Assembly: GCF_013426915.1 (NCBI RefSeq)
Contig: NZ_AP023183.1
Location: 372,001 to 436,000 of the forward strand
Length of the DNA: 64,000 nucleotides
Reading direction: 5' to 3'
Source of the DNA: Paraburkholderia sp. PGU19
Lineage (GTDB): Bacteria; Pseudomonadota; Gammaproteobacteria; Burkholderiales; Burkholderiaceae
Under the pieces are notes generated by a model that saw only the letters and a program-made list of their open reading frames with translations, did no database searches and was not told where the DNA came from. This document shows, piece by piece, positions 46,129 through 54,008 of the stretch (positions within the stretch are counted from its first letter, which is position 1; each line of letters starts with the position of its first letter). A program made the translations under genes and the position numbers.

Positions 46129-46313
46129 CTGCTTCCTCGCTCGAATATCGTACTGTATTACGTACCAACTATATCCGTATCACTGTATGCGGTAACGGGC
46201 TGCATGATGTGGGCATTACTGGCCTGCGATAAAGGACGATTATCGAATGTGAGAGCCGAAAAATGACCTCTGGCGGCCGGAAACGGTACGGAATACGGAT
46301 TCGCTGCCCGATT

Positions 46314-48824
46314 TCAGGCCAGCTGCAGCTGGAGATCTTCTCCGGGCGTGCGGACCTGATAGCCCATCGCCCGGTATCCGCGCTGGCGTTTCTCCCACAT
46401 GCGTTGCAGCACCGGGTGGCCGCCATCCACATAATCGATCACCCGTACGCCGGTCTTGCCCGCATGCTCGCGGTGCAGCCGGCCGGCGTACTGCTGCAGC
46501 GTGCCCCTCCACGCAACCGGCATGGCCAGCACCAGGGTGTCCAGCGCCGGATGGTCGAAGCCTTCGCCTACGAGCCTGCCAGTCGCCAGCACCACGCGGG
46601 GCGTGTCACCGGCCAGCGCGTCGAGGGCATCCAGCTGCGCCACCCGCGCTTTCCTGCCGAGGCGACCGTGCAGCACAAACAGCGGTTGTACCGTGTCTTC
46701 CAGGGCTTGCTGCAGGCTCTCGAGATGGTCTGTGCGCTCGGTGAGCACCAGCACGTTGCGTCCCTGCGCGTATTGCTCACGGATAGCCGTGGCGATCATG
46801 TGCGTGCGCGACGCATCCTGGGCGAGACGCGCGAACACTTCCTGGATCGGCGCGTCGGTCGTAACGTCTACTGCAGAGGTGAGCCTTTGCGGGAACACCT
46901 CGAGCATCTGGGGCGCGCTGGCCGGGGATTTCGCCGCATGCCGGATTGGCCCGCACAGCATGAACATCACCGGTTGCTGGCTGTCGCGCCGCACCGGCGT
47001 CGCCGTCAGGCCGAGCACGTAGCGTGCATTGACGCCCTTGAGAACGGCCTCGAAGGAATCCGCGGAGACGTGATGACATTCATCGACGATGACATGGCCG
47101 TAACGCCGCAACAGCTCGCCGCGGGCACCATCTGGCGCCACTGACTGCAGCATCGCGACGTCGATCCGGCCGGTCGCTTTCGACTTGCCGCCGCCAATCG
47201 TGCCGATCGCGCGCGCGTCGAGTGCGAGAAACGACTGCAGGCGTTCGCGCCACTGGTCAAGCAGTTCCCGGCGGTGCACGAGCACGAGCGTGTTGACGCC
47301 GCGCTGCGCGATCATCGCGGCCGCCGTCACGGTCTTGCCGAACGCCGTCGGCGCATGCAGGATGCCGGTGTCGTGTCGCAGCAGGTCGGTAACGGCCGCC
47401 TGCTGGTCATCACGCAACGTGCCGGCAAACGGAACTGCAAGCGGCTCGCCGGTGCAGCGCTCGTCGCGGATGTCGCAGGCGATGTCGTAATCGCGCAGTA
47501 GCGTCATCACGTCGTCAAGGCATCCGCGCGGCAATGCAATGTGGCGCGGGCAGTTCTCGGCGCGCCCAATGATGCGCGGCTTGTCCCATACGCTGAAGCC
47601 GCGCGCCTGGGCCCGGTAGAACTCCGGATTCTGGAAGGCGGCCAGCCGGATGAGCCGGTTGAGCAGTGCCTGCGGAAGCTGCGCCTTTTCAAGATAGAGC
47701 TGGTTCGCGAGCGTCAGTGTGAGCGACGCCGGCATCGTTCCGGCCAGCCGCTTCGGCTGCGCGGGCGGTGGCTTCCACGGTTCGGCCTGGTCCTCCTCGG
47801 CGATGAACGCAACGTCGAGCGGGTGCGCACCGCCCGTGGCGCGAAAGATCACCCCCTCGATGTCGCGGCTGTCCATGGTTTGCACGGACGCGAGATACGA
47901 CCACTGGTCAGCGTACGGCTGAAAGCCGTCATCGACAAACACGCTCCAACCATGCTCGCGTGGCTGCTTCTGCAGCGGCAGGGCAATGAGGTTACCGAAG
48001 CCGCCTTTGGGCAGCACATCCTGGTTCGGGAAGAGCCGGTCGTAGGACGTCAGTTCGAGCTGACGGGTCCGGGCACAGGTGTGGCTGATGATGGCTGAGC
48101 CCATCCGTCGCACGTCACGTGCAGCAACGGCCGACGAGAAAAAGATCCACGCGTGCGCGCCATTGCCTGAACGCGAGATTTCGAGCGATACGGGCACGTC
48201 CATCTCGAGGCAGGATTGCCGGAACGCCTGCGCATCTTCACGCCAGCCTTCCTCGTCGAAGTCGACAGCGAGCAGGTAGCAGGTGCCGTCCGGCATCAGC
48301 GGATAGAGGCCCACTGTGCGATCGCCGGCAAGGTGCGTATAGACGACCTGGTCGTCCAGCGTCAGCAGTACACGATGCCCGCAGTCGGCGCACCGGATGC
48401 GGGGCTTTTCGCAGATCCCGGCGCGCCATTCGTTGGCGCACGCCGGCGCGTAGCCGGATTTTCCGGAATTGCGGCTTTCCCAGCGTAGCGGATAGACATC
48501 CGTGCGGCCGCGAAACAGCCGCCGGAAGAGCTGTACCTTCTGTTCCGGCGAAAGTACTGGGGCGCCCGTGTTTCGCACTGCTGGCGATGGTTCGTTCCGG
48601 GCCACCCGCACGGGCTTTGCCTGCACCTGGAGCGTTGCCGGCAGCAAGGCGGTGAGCCGCGCGATTTCGGCCTGCAGGCGGGTGAGCTCCACGAGCAGCT
48701 CCTCGCGTGTGAAATTTTCCCAGTCTGCCTGTAGCGGCTTGCCTTCGTTCATCGCTTCACCGGCCGAAACCCTGGCTCCCATCGAGCACGCCCGCTGGCG
48801 GACACGTTCGTTGTTGCATATCAT
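46314..48824 (-). CDS. TOTE-type primase (AEP) fused to superfamily 2 helicase
   Basis: About 836 residues from ATG 48824 (48752 is an alternative start). An N-terminal coiled coil leads to a Cys-cluster (CANEWRAGICEKPRIRCADC) and an archaeo-eukaryotic primase domain: catalytic VDFDEEG (~195), SGNGAHAWIFF (~225) and DRLFPNQDVLPKGGFGNLIA (~270). The second half is a helicase: Walker A HAPTAFGKTVTA (~480), VDECHH box (~565), LGLTATPVRRD (~590), and motif VI AGRLHREHAGKTG. This architecture is the one annotated as TOTE conflict system primase-helicase. All key residues look present. Its function, probably in mobile-element conflict or defence, is not established. The broken kfrA lies downstream and an integrase fragment is divergent. 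Confidence 0.85.
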   Translation of the reverse strand: MICNNERVRQRACSMGARVSAGEAMNEGKPLQADWENFTREELLVELTRLQAEIARLTALLPATLQVQAKPVRVARNEPSPAVRNTGAPVLSPEQKVQLFRRLFRGRTDVYPLRWESRNSGKSGYAPACANEWRAGICEKPRIRCADCGHRVLLTLDDQVVYTHLAGDRTVGLYPLMPDGTCYLLAVDFDEEGWREDAQAFRQSCLEMDVPVSLEISRSGNGAHAWIFFSSAVAARDVRRMGSAIISHTCARTRQLELTSYDRLFPNQDVLPKGGFGNLIALPLQKQPREHGWSVFVDDGFQPYADQWSYLASVQTMDSRDIEGVIFRATGGAHPLDVAFIAEEDQAEPWKPPPAQPKRLAGTMPASLTLTLANQLYLEKAQLPQALLNRLIRLAAFQNPEFYRAQARGFSVWDKPRIIGRAENCPRHIALPRGCLDDVMTLLRDYDIACDIRDERCTGEPLAVPFAGTLRDDQQAAVTDLLRHDTGILHAPTAFGKTVTAAAMIAQRGVNTLVLVHRRELLDQWRERLQSFLALDARAIGTIGGGKSKATGRIDVAMLQSVAPDGARGELLRRYGHVIVDECHHVSADSFEAVLKGVNARYVLGLTATPVRRDSQQPVMFMLCGPIRHAAKSPASAPQMLEVFPQRLTSAVDVTTDAPIQEVFARLAQDASRTHMIATAIREQYAQGRNVLVLTERTDHLESLQQALEDTVQPLFVLHGRLGRKARVAQLDALDALAGDTPRVVLATGRLVGEGFDHPALDTLVLAMPVAWRGTLQQYAGRLHREHAGKTGVRVIDYVDGGHPVLQRMWEKRQRGYRAMGYQVRTPGEDLQLQLA

Positions 48825-48862
48825 CGTCTCCAATACAGATCACCTGATTTTACCCACGAGCC

Positions 48863-49118
48863 ATGTCTGCCATCGATCGCTACGTCGAAACCGCGACGCG
48901 CGAAAACACCCGGCGCAGTTACCAGTCGGCGCTTCGGCATTTCGAGGTTGAATGGGGCGGCTTTCCGCCCGCGAGCGCTGACATGATTGCGCGGTACCTT
49001 GCCGATCACGCGGAAACCCTGTCGGTCAATACCCTGCGCTCGCGGCTTGCAGCGCTCGCGCAATGGCATCAGACGCAGGTTTTCCGAATCCGACGAAGGC
49101 CCCACTTGTGCGCAAGGC
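48863..49118 (+). pseudogene. Tyrosine recombinase N-terminal fragment, frameshifted
   Basis: MSAIDRYVETATRENTRRSY, then SALRHFEVEWGGFPPASADM, is the SAM-like core-binding domain of a phage-type integrase. At 49079-49080 one G appears lost: adding it joins WHQTQ to GFPNPTKAPLVRK, the expected continuation. After that the sequence departs from the family at a junction with the reverse-strand Rieske gene. The catalytic domain is absent. Confidence 0.6.
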
Positions 49119-49655
49119 TTCGCCCGCTTCTCGCTTGCGGGATGCAGCGCGACGATACCTCTGAGGACCCAGGGAAACGTCAGCGACGAGGGACTGCATG
49201 CGTGCCGCGATGTCGGCCATAGGTACATCGGCCGTGAGCTGACCCTGCACGGCTTTGGCGATGACGAGTCCGAGATTGTGCGCAAGGCCATCCGCAAACC
49301 GCTGACGCCAGTGCGCCGCGGCATCGGAATGTCCAAACGTGGTCGCCACCCAGACGTCGCCATTGCGCACCTGGACCGCGCAGCTCGGCACATCGTCCGC
49401 CCAGAGGTCGAATGTGCAGCCGCTCTGCAGATCGAAGCGGGCATGGTGCCTATGACAGGTCAGGATGCCATCCTCGACAGTGCCTCGCTCGAGCGGAAAG
49501 CCCATGTGTGGGCAACGATTGTCCAGGGCGAAGACGCGCCCGCGGTCGTAGATGACGAGGATTGGACCATGGCCACCTTGCACAACGAGCCGCCCCTTCA
49601 CCCTCAGCTCTTCAAGGCTTCCCACGAGCATGAATCCGTTATTCGATGCGTCCAT
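49026..49655 (-). CDS. Rieske [2Fe-2S] protein, C-terminus probably replaced at a junction
   Basis: Start ATG 49655 with GGGAGG 7 bases upstream. The Rieske cluster motif is CPHMGFPLERG...CHRHHARFDLQSG (Cys-x-His ... Cys-x-x-His, residues ~45-65). An extra domain follows (HNLGLVIAKAVQGQLTADVP). The last ~30-50 residues are read through sequence that, on the other strand, belongs to the integrase fragment, so the native end is probably lost. A role as a ferredoxin component of an oxygenase is possible; no oxygenase gene is adjacent. Confidence 0.65.
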   Translation of the reverse strand: MDASNNGFMLVGSLEELRVKGRLVVQGGHGPILVIYDRGRVFALDNRCPHMGFPLERGTVEDGILTCHRHHARFDLQSGCTFDLWADDVPSCAVQVRNGDVWVATTFGHSDAAAHWRQRFADGLAHNLGLVIAKAVQGQLTADVPMADIAARMQSLVADVSLGPQRYRRAASRKREAGEALRTSGAFVGFGKPASDAIARALQAASAGY

Positions 49656-49843
49656 GCGCATACCTCCCGCATTCGTCTCTCCGCGGACATCGCAGGGACA
49701 TTGTAGGTACGCATACACCGGGTCCCCGGCAACAGAAGCATGTTTTTGTTCGCCCGCACTCGCTACCCGTGAAGCAATTACCCCTGACTGGACAAAAATA
49801 CGCAAATTACGCTTAATATGTATTGTCTTAAGCGGAGCTACTC

Positions 49844-50098
49844 ATGACTACTGTCACTGCCACCGATCTCGCCCGGCGCACGAATCAGGTGCTCGACGCC
49901 CTGGCTCGGGGGGAGTCTGTCACGATCACGCGCAATAACACCTTACTCGGCACAATCAATCCTCCCGTGCGCGCTGTCACGCTTCGTGAAGCCTTCGAGC
50001 GGCTCCCCAGGATGTCGCCCGGGGTTGCCGAGCGTTACAAGTCCGATATCCGCAACGCCGATTTCGACGACGAGGTGCGTGATCCGTGGCAGAAGTAA
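49844..50098 (+). CDS. Phd/YefM-family antitoxin
   Basis: An 84-residue protein: VTATDLARRTNQVLDALARG then ESVTITRNNTLLGTINPPVR is the Phd DNA-binding fold, followed by a toxin-binding helical tail ending DPWQK. Its stop overlaps the start of a PIN-domain toxin gene by 13 bp, as expected for a coupled type II module. It appears intact. Confidence 0.85.
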   Translation: MTTVTATDLARRTNQVLDALARGESVTITRNNTLLGTINPPVRAVTLREAFERLPRMSPGVAERYKSDIRNADFDDEVRDPWQK

Positions 50099-50440
50099 TC
50101 GTTGATACGTGTGTCTGGATCGATGTCAGTCAGGGCATCCTCGATGTTGACGCGATCTACACCCTCGCCGGGTCGGAACTGGTCCATGTCTCGGCGATCT
50201 CGCTTGGCGAACTGGCGTTCGGCGCGCAGCGCCCAAACGACGCGCGAGACTGCACAGTCATTCGGTCTGCTCGCGACCATGATGAAGGTGGCGGGTCGTA
50301 ATCCGCGCCCGCGTAATAACGATCTCTGGATCGCCGCTCAGGCTCACGAACATCGTCTTCCGCTTCTCACGAGCAATTCTGACGACTTTCGCGCGCTCGA
50401 CGTGATCGAAGTCATCGAAGCGCCGAAGGCGGCTCATTGA
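50086..50440 (+). pseudogene. PIN-domain (VapC-like) toxin, frameshifted
   Basis: The first frame gives MAEVIVDTCVWIDVSQGILD (first catalytic Asp) and SAISLGELAFGAQRPNDARD. Past about 50235 the good sequence lies in the next frame: TAQSFGLLATMMKVAGRNPR, NNDLWIAAQAHEHRLPLLTS and NSDDFRALDVIEV, which carry the remaining PIN acidic residues (NDLWIA, SDDF). A net +1 or -2 change separates the halves. As read, the toxin stops at 50301 and lacks half of its active site. Confidence 0.7.
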
Positions 50441-50607
50441 ACACAGGCGTCGCGCGGTTCGCTCCGACGAAGCATTTTTAGTGTCTGGCAGTCTACGGCA
50501 CGCGCTGCACCCGGAAGCAGGCGAGCGTCCATCTCCATGCTCCACTGTCCAGCACGCAAAATTCCTTGCGCAAGCCGGTGAAGTAATTCGCTCGGTGGTA
50601 TCGAAGC

Positions 50608-50895
50608 ATGAGCGCGGCGACCACGACCGCGAAAATCAAGCCACCTGAAGTCTATCCACGACACTATCTGACGTTTGGCGAAGGGCAGCGGCTCCTGCAC
50701 CTTCACTTTGATTTCACGGTATCGTCGCCAACGGCAACGAAGCTGGGGCGTGACCATGCAGACATGATTGATGCGATTGCGCGCAAGGATGCCGATGCCG
50801 CTGAAAAACTCGCGCACGAGCATACGATGCTGTTCCAGAAGCGATTCCTCGATTACATGCGACAGAACATGACGGAATCGATGGCGCTTCTGTAA
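50608..50895 (+). pseudogene. GntR-family regulator, FCD domain C-terminal fragment
   Basis: The frame ends ATKLGRDHADMIDAIARKDA, DAAEKLAHEHTMLFQKRFLD and MRQNMTESMALL, the last helices of an FCD ligand-binding domain, including the metal-ligand His in EHTMLF. The N-terminal winged helix and most of the FCD domain are missing. The ATG at 50608 is fortuitous. Confidence 0.6.
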
Positions 50896-50970
50896 CCCGA
50901 GTGCGCTGTCTTGCGTGACTGTCCGAGTCCCGCCAAGGAACCAGCCGGATGAAGTATGCGATGAGAAACG

Positions 50971-52278
50971 TCAGACCGGCATCTGCCCCGCGGGTCCGTC
51001 CAGGATGCGGAGTTTGTCGCTCATATCGGGAAAGTTGTGACCTGCCGCTCGAAGGTCGCTCACGAGCCGATGTGCAGCTGCCTTGCAGTGTGCGAGCGTC
51101 TCATGCAGGCGCGGCTCGGTCTGCAGGCCGGTCACCGCTTTCTCAAGCTCAGGAGGAGATTCGCTTAGCAGGGCGGGAACAACTTCCTCCGGTGGTATCA
51201 GGGAGCCGTGACTCAACAGCTGAGCGGTCCAGTCGCATCCGTACAGAAGCGCACGTCGTTCGGCCTTTCGCGCTTCGTCCTGCTCGAGCGTGGCGAGGCT
51301 ATGCCGGTTCTTCTGAATCTCGGCGCGCCACGCCGCCAGGATGCCGGCTCGCAGCGCCGCTATCGCGTCACCGAGCGAGGCGTTCTGCCCACCCGCTACA
51401 AGACGACGTTCATCAAGTCTGTCTATGTGGTCCCGATAGCTTTCGAGGTACGGTAGCCAGTTCAACGGTAGCTCCGACTTTTCAAAGAACGCGTGGCTTA
51501 CCTCATTGAGTTCGTTGCGAATATCCTGAAGGGCCTGGTTGTCGGCAAGACGCGCTTCGTGCACGTCGTAGGCCGTCACCAGCTGTCGGTGCAGAGGAAA
51601 GAGTGGATTGCTGTGGCGCCGCTGCAGATGTCGCTCGGCCGCGCCCGGCCGTGCGCTCCATTTCCAGTTGGGCAGCGATTTCGCGTCAAATTCGACCGCC
51701 TGTATCATCGGCCGGAAAACAGCCAGCGCTTCCTCTGTGGCATGGCGAAAGCAGTCTGCCACCTTGTAGTCATTGCCTTGCAGGAGGGCGCCCGCATTCC
51801 TCGCATAAGGTGAGTCGGGGGTGAGCCTGAGAGTGCCTGTGGCCAGAAAGAATTCCATGGGCAGTTCCACGGACAGGCCTTCCTGCCTGAAGGTGCGCTG
51901 TTCAGCGGAAATCGCCTCGACAGAATGCGCCAGGCGGTTTTCCAGGTCGAGGAGGGTATCAATGGTGTCTCCCGACGATGGCTGCGCCGCGTCGGCAAGC
52001 AGGCAGAAAGTTTCGCGTGCCATCCTCGCCGCGATAGTGCCGTGCTTCTCAGCAAACAGCCAGAACCAGAGGGCAAGCTGGTAGCCCTTGACACCGTTTC
52101 GTGCAGTGGTTTCGACGTCGGGTGTGAACGCAATGCCGGGCGCGGCCCAACTCGCGAACGGCTGTGTTCCGGCGCCCTGATACATGCTCAGGAGCTGCCG
52201 TATCGATTCATGTGTATCGGTGGGCCAGCCGCGCACCTCCTCGAGGCGCTTCTCGGTCTTCCAGAACCTCCAGTCCAT
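50971..52278 (-). CDS. Hypothetical helical protein, 435 residues
   Basis: Starts MDWRFWKTEKRLEEVRGWPT. The composition is that of a soluble, mostly helical protein with long Leu/Ala/Glu-rich helices (LADNQALQDIRNELNEVSHA, AALRAGILAAWRAEIQKNRH). No membrane segment, no recognised catalytic motif, no family assigned. Intact frame of good codon quality, isolated between a GntR scrap and a gene-free stretch. Confidence 0.6.
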   Translation of the reverse strand: MDWRFWKTEKRLEEVRGWPTDTHESIRQLLSMYQGAGTQPFASWAAPGIAFTPDVETTARNGVKGYQLALWFWLFAEKHGTIAARMARETFCLLADAAQPSSGDTIDTLLDLENRLAHSVEAISAEQRTFRQEGLSVELPMEFFLATGTLRLTPDSPYARNAGALLQGNDYKVADCFRHATEEALAVFRPMIQAVEFDAKSLPNWKWSARPGAAERHLQRRHSNPLFPLHRQLVTAYDVHEARLADNQALQDIRNELNEVSHAFFEKSELPLNWLPYLESYRDHIDRLDERRLVAGGQNASLGDAIAALRAGILAAWRAEIQKNRHSLATLEQDEARKAERRALLYGCDWTAQLLSHGSLIPPEEVVPALLSESPPELEKAVTGLQTEPRLHETLAHCKAAAHRLVSDLRAAGHNFPDMSDKLRILDGPAGQMPV

Positions 52279-52689
52279 TCTGCACCTCGCAAGAGAGCAA
52301 GAGTATCCGTGCTACGCGCTGCGAGGGATACTTGCACACTCTGGTGAGGGCGTAAATCGGGGCTGTCCTTCGTCGCCCGCAGTGTCACCAGTCGAAAAGC
52401 CATGCCGTTAGTGACGCCCCTTACTTTTGGGAGAGATGGCGCCCCGATTCAACGCAGCCGTTAAGCAAGACCGGGCATGGCGACGCGCGGCGCCAGGCTT
52501 GACGGCGCTGGGGCAGCGTGTGCTGCGCTAGCCAAACTGGAGCAGTCGCGCTTTAGCGTTAGCACGCAGCGTCCGGGCCGACGGTCGCAAGCATAGACTC
52601 AGGCGGGTTACGGTGTGCCGGTCGTATTTCGTGTAAGCGCGCACGCGCTAGCTATCCCCCACAGCCGCTTCCTGCAAGCTCTCGTTCAG
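52279..52689. other. Gene-free stretch
   Basis: No supportable gene or structured element on either strand. Confidence 0.35.
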
Positions 52690-53055
52690 TTACGCGACGC
52701 AGATGCCTGGCACCGCAATTTTCTGGAACAGATGCGGGATAGCAGTGGCCGACGACGGATAGGCTGAGACTTTGGCCCTGAATTCAGGATTAGTAAACGC
52801 AGCCCGGAAATGTGCGGTGGATTCCCAGACGGCATAATTAAGATACGTCGGACTCTCGCCAACCGCACGGTGCAGTTGGGTGGAGATGAATCCCGGCTGA
52901 CGCTTCATAAATTCTGCGTCGTCTCGCCATACTTTGAGGAACGACGACTCGTCGGCCTTCTCCAGCGTAAATACGTTCATCAAAACCACGGGAGAGGCAT
53001 CGATGGCGACCTGACGTTCTATTGGAAAGGCAGGGTCAAGCGGGCGAATGAACAT
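52690..53055 (-). CDS. Antibiotic biosynthesis monooxygenase (ABM) family protein
   Basis: A 121-residue single-domain ABM protein: SPVVLMNVFTLEKADESSFL, FMKRQPGFISTQLHRAVGES, then TYLNYAVWESTAHFRAAFTN. This family has a dimeric ferredoxin-like barrel and includes cofactor-independent quinone-forming oxygenases and heme-degrading enzymes. AAGGAG precedes ATG 53055. It diverges from a MarR gene across a long inverted repeat, so it is probably the target of that repressor, perhaps induced by quinone- or phenol-like compounds. Confidence 0.8.
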   Translation of the reverse strand: MFIRPLDPAFPIERQVAIDASPVVLMNVFTLEKADESSFLKVWRDDAEFMKRQPGFISTQLHRAVGESPTYLNYAVWESTAHFRAAFTNPEFRAKVSAYPSSATAIPHLFQKIAVPGICVA

Positions 53056-53082
53056 GGTGAACTCCTTCAATCCACGGTTTCG

Positions 53083-53152
53083 ATGGTGTAACGATTCCAC
53101 ATTGACATTATGATGTCAATGTGGAATCGTTACACCATATTATAAATATGGT
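53083..53152. promoter_or_regulatory. Long perfect inverted repeat (MarR control region)
   Basis: Bases 53083-53108 and 53113-53138 are exact reverse complements: 26-bp arms around the 4-base centre TATG. A second palindrome, ACCATATT-ATA-AATATGGT, overlaps it at 53134-53152 and reaches to 5 bp before the MarR start codon. The position between two divergent genes fits a double repressor site, though a cruciform or RNA hairpin is also possible. Confidence 0.75.
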
Positions 53153-53157
53153 GACAG

Positions 53158-53619
53158 ATGCATAAATCTAAGCGAACGCCTGCTGGAACAGCCTTGTCCA
53201 ATATGATTCTCGACCTGTTTCGGCTTAACAACCGGCTACTCTCGGCGGGAGACCGTCTGGTCGCCGAGGTTGGCTTGACGAGTGCCCGCTGGCAGATTCT
53301 TGGCACCATCGCAGCCGGTGACCGGCCGCAGCCGGTCGCGTGGCTCGCGCGTGATATCGGAGCGCACCGCCAGAACGTACAGCGCATCGTCAACGAGCTG
53401 AAAGCGGAGGGCCTCGTTTCTTTTGAACCCAATCCGCACCACCGACGGGCGGCCCTTGTCGTATTGACGGACAAAGGGATGCGGGCGTTCGAGGATGCGA
53501 TGCACCTGCAGGTACCATGGGTCAATAATCTTGCGGAAGACCTTCAGGTGCGGAACGTGGAGACGACACACAAGGTCATCACGGAGGTGCTTCGGAAACT
53601 GGAAGGCGATGACGAATAG
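53158..53619 (+). CDS. MarR-family transcriptional regulator
   Basis: A 153-residue protein with a winged helix-turn-helix (TSARWQILGTIAAGDRPQPV, LARDIGAHRQNVQRIVNELK, residues ~40-85), the wing PNPHHRRAALVVLTDKG and C-terminal dimerisation helices. It is divergent from the ABM-family gene and immediately next to two overlapping palindromes, so autoregulation with co-control of the ABM gene is likely. Ligand unknown. Confidence 0.9.
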   Translation: MHKSKRTPAGTALSNMILDLFRLNNRLLSAGDRLVAEVGLTSARWQILGTIAAGDRPQPVAWLARDIGAHRQNVQRIVNELKAEGLVSFEPNPHHRRAALVVLTDKGMRAFEDAMHLQVPWVNNLAEDLQVRNVETTHKVITEVLRKLEGDDE

Positions 53620-53669
53620 ACAGCAGTAAGCAGCATCAAGGGAAGACCGCCGCGCCACGCTGGGGACAC

Positions 53670-53855
53670 TTATCCGTCTCGCGAAACGAGGGGCAGGCGC
53701 CCGATTTTCACGCCGAGTCGCTCCCGAAACTGACGAGCTCGCTCCGCAGCGGGGTGATCGTACTTTCCGTGCATTATTGGCGATAACAGCGTGAGAGGCC
53801 GCTTGTAGCAGGGCTGTGCGGCTTCGCAGACTTCCGCCACCTGCCCGATCTGCAA
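53670..53855 (-). CDS. Small hypothetical frame, possibly a remnant
   Basis: About 61 residues (QIGQVAEVCEAAQPCYKRPL, then SPIMHGKYDHPAAERARQFR) look coding in composition, but there is no clear ribosome site and the open frame extends upstream without a start. Unrecognised. Confidence 0.25.
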   Translation of the reverse strand: MQIGQVAEVCEAAQPCYKRPLTLLSPIMHGKYDHPAAERARQFRERLGVKIGRLPLVSRDG

Positions 53856-54008
53856 TTCGTTGATCTAAAAGCGATCTTTCGCGCAAATCGCCAGAAAATG
53901 CTCGAAAAGGACGATCACCCCATCCAGAGACAGGTGGATCGTTGTTCAGTGTCGCGTATGAGCAACCACCGCGCCCGTGCGGTCAGCACGGCAGCGTTGC
54001 GCACGATG

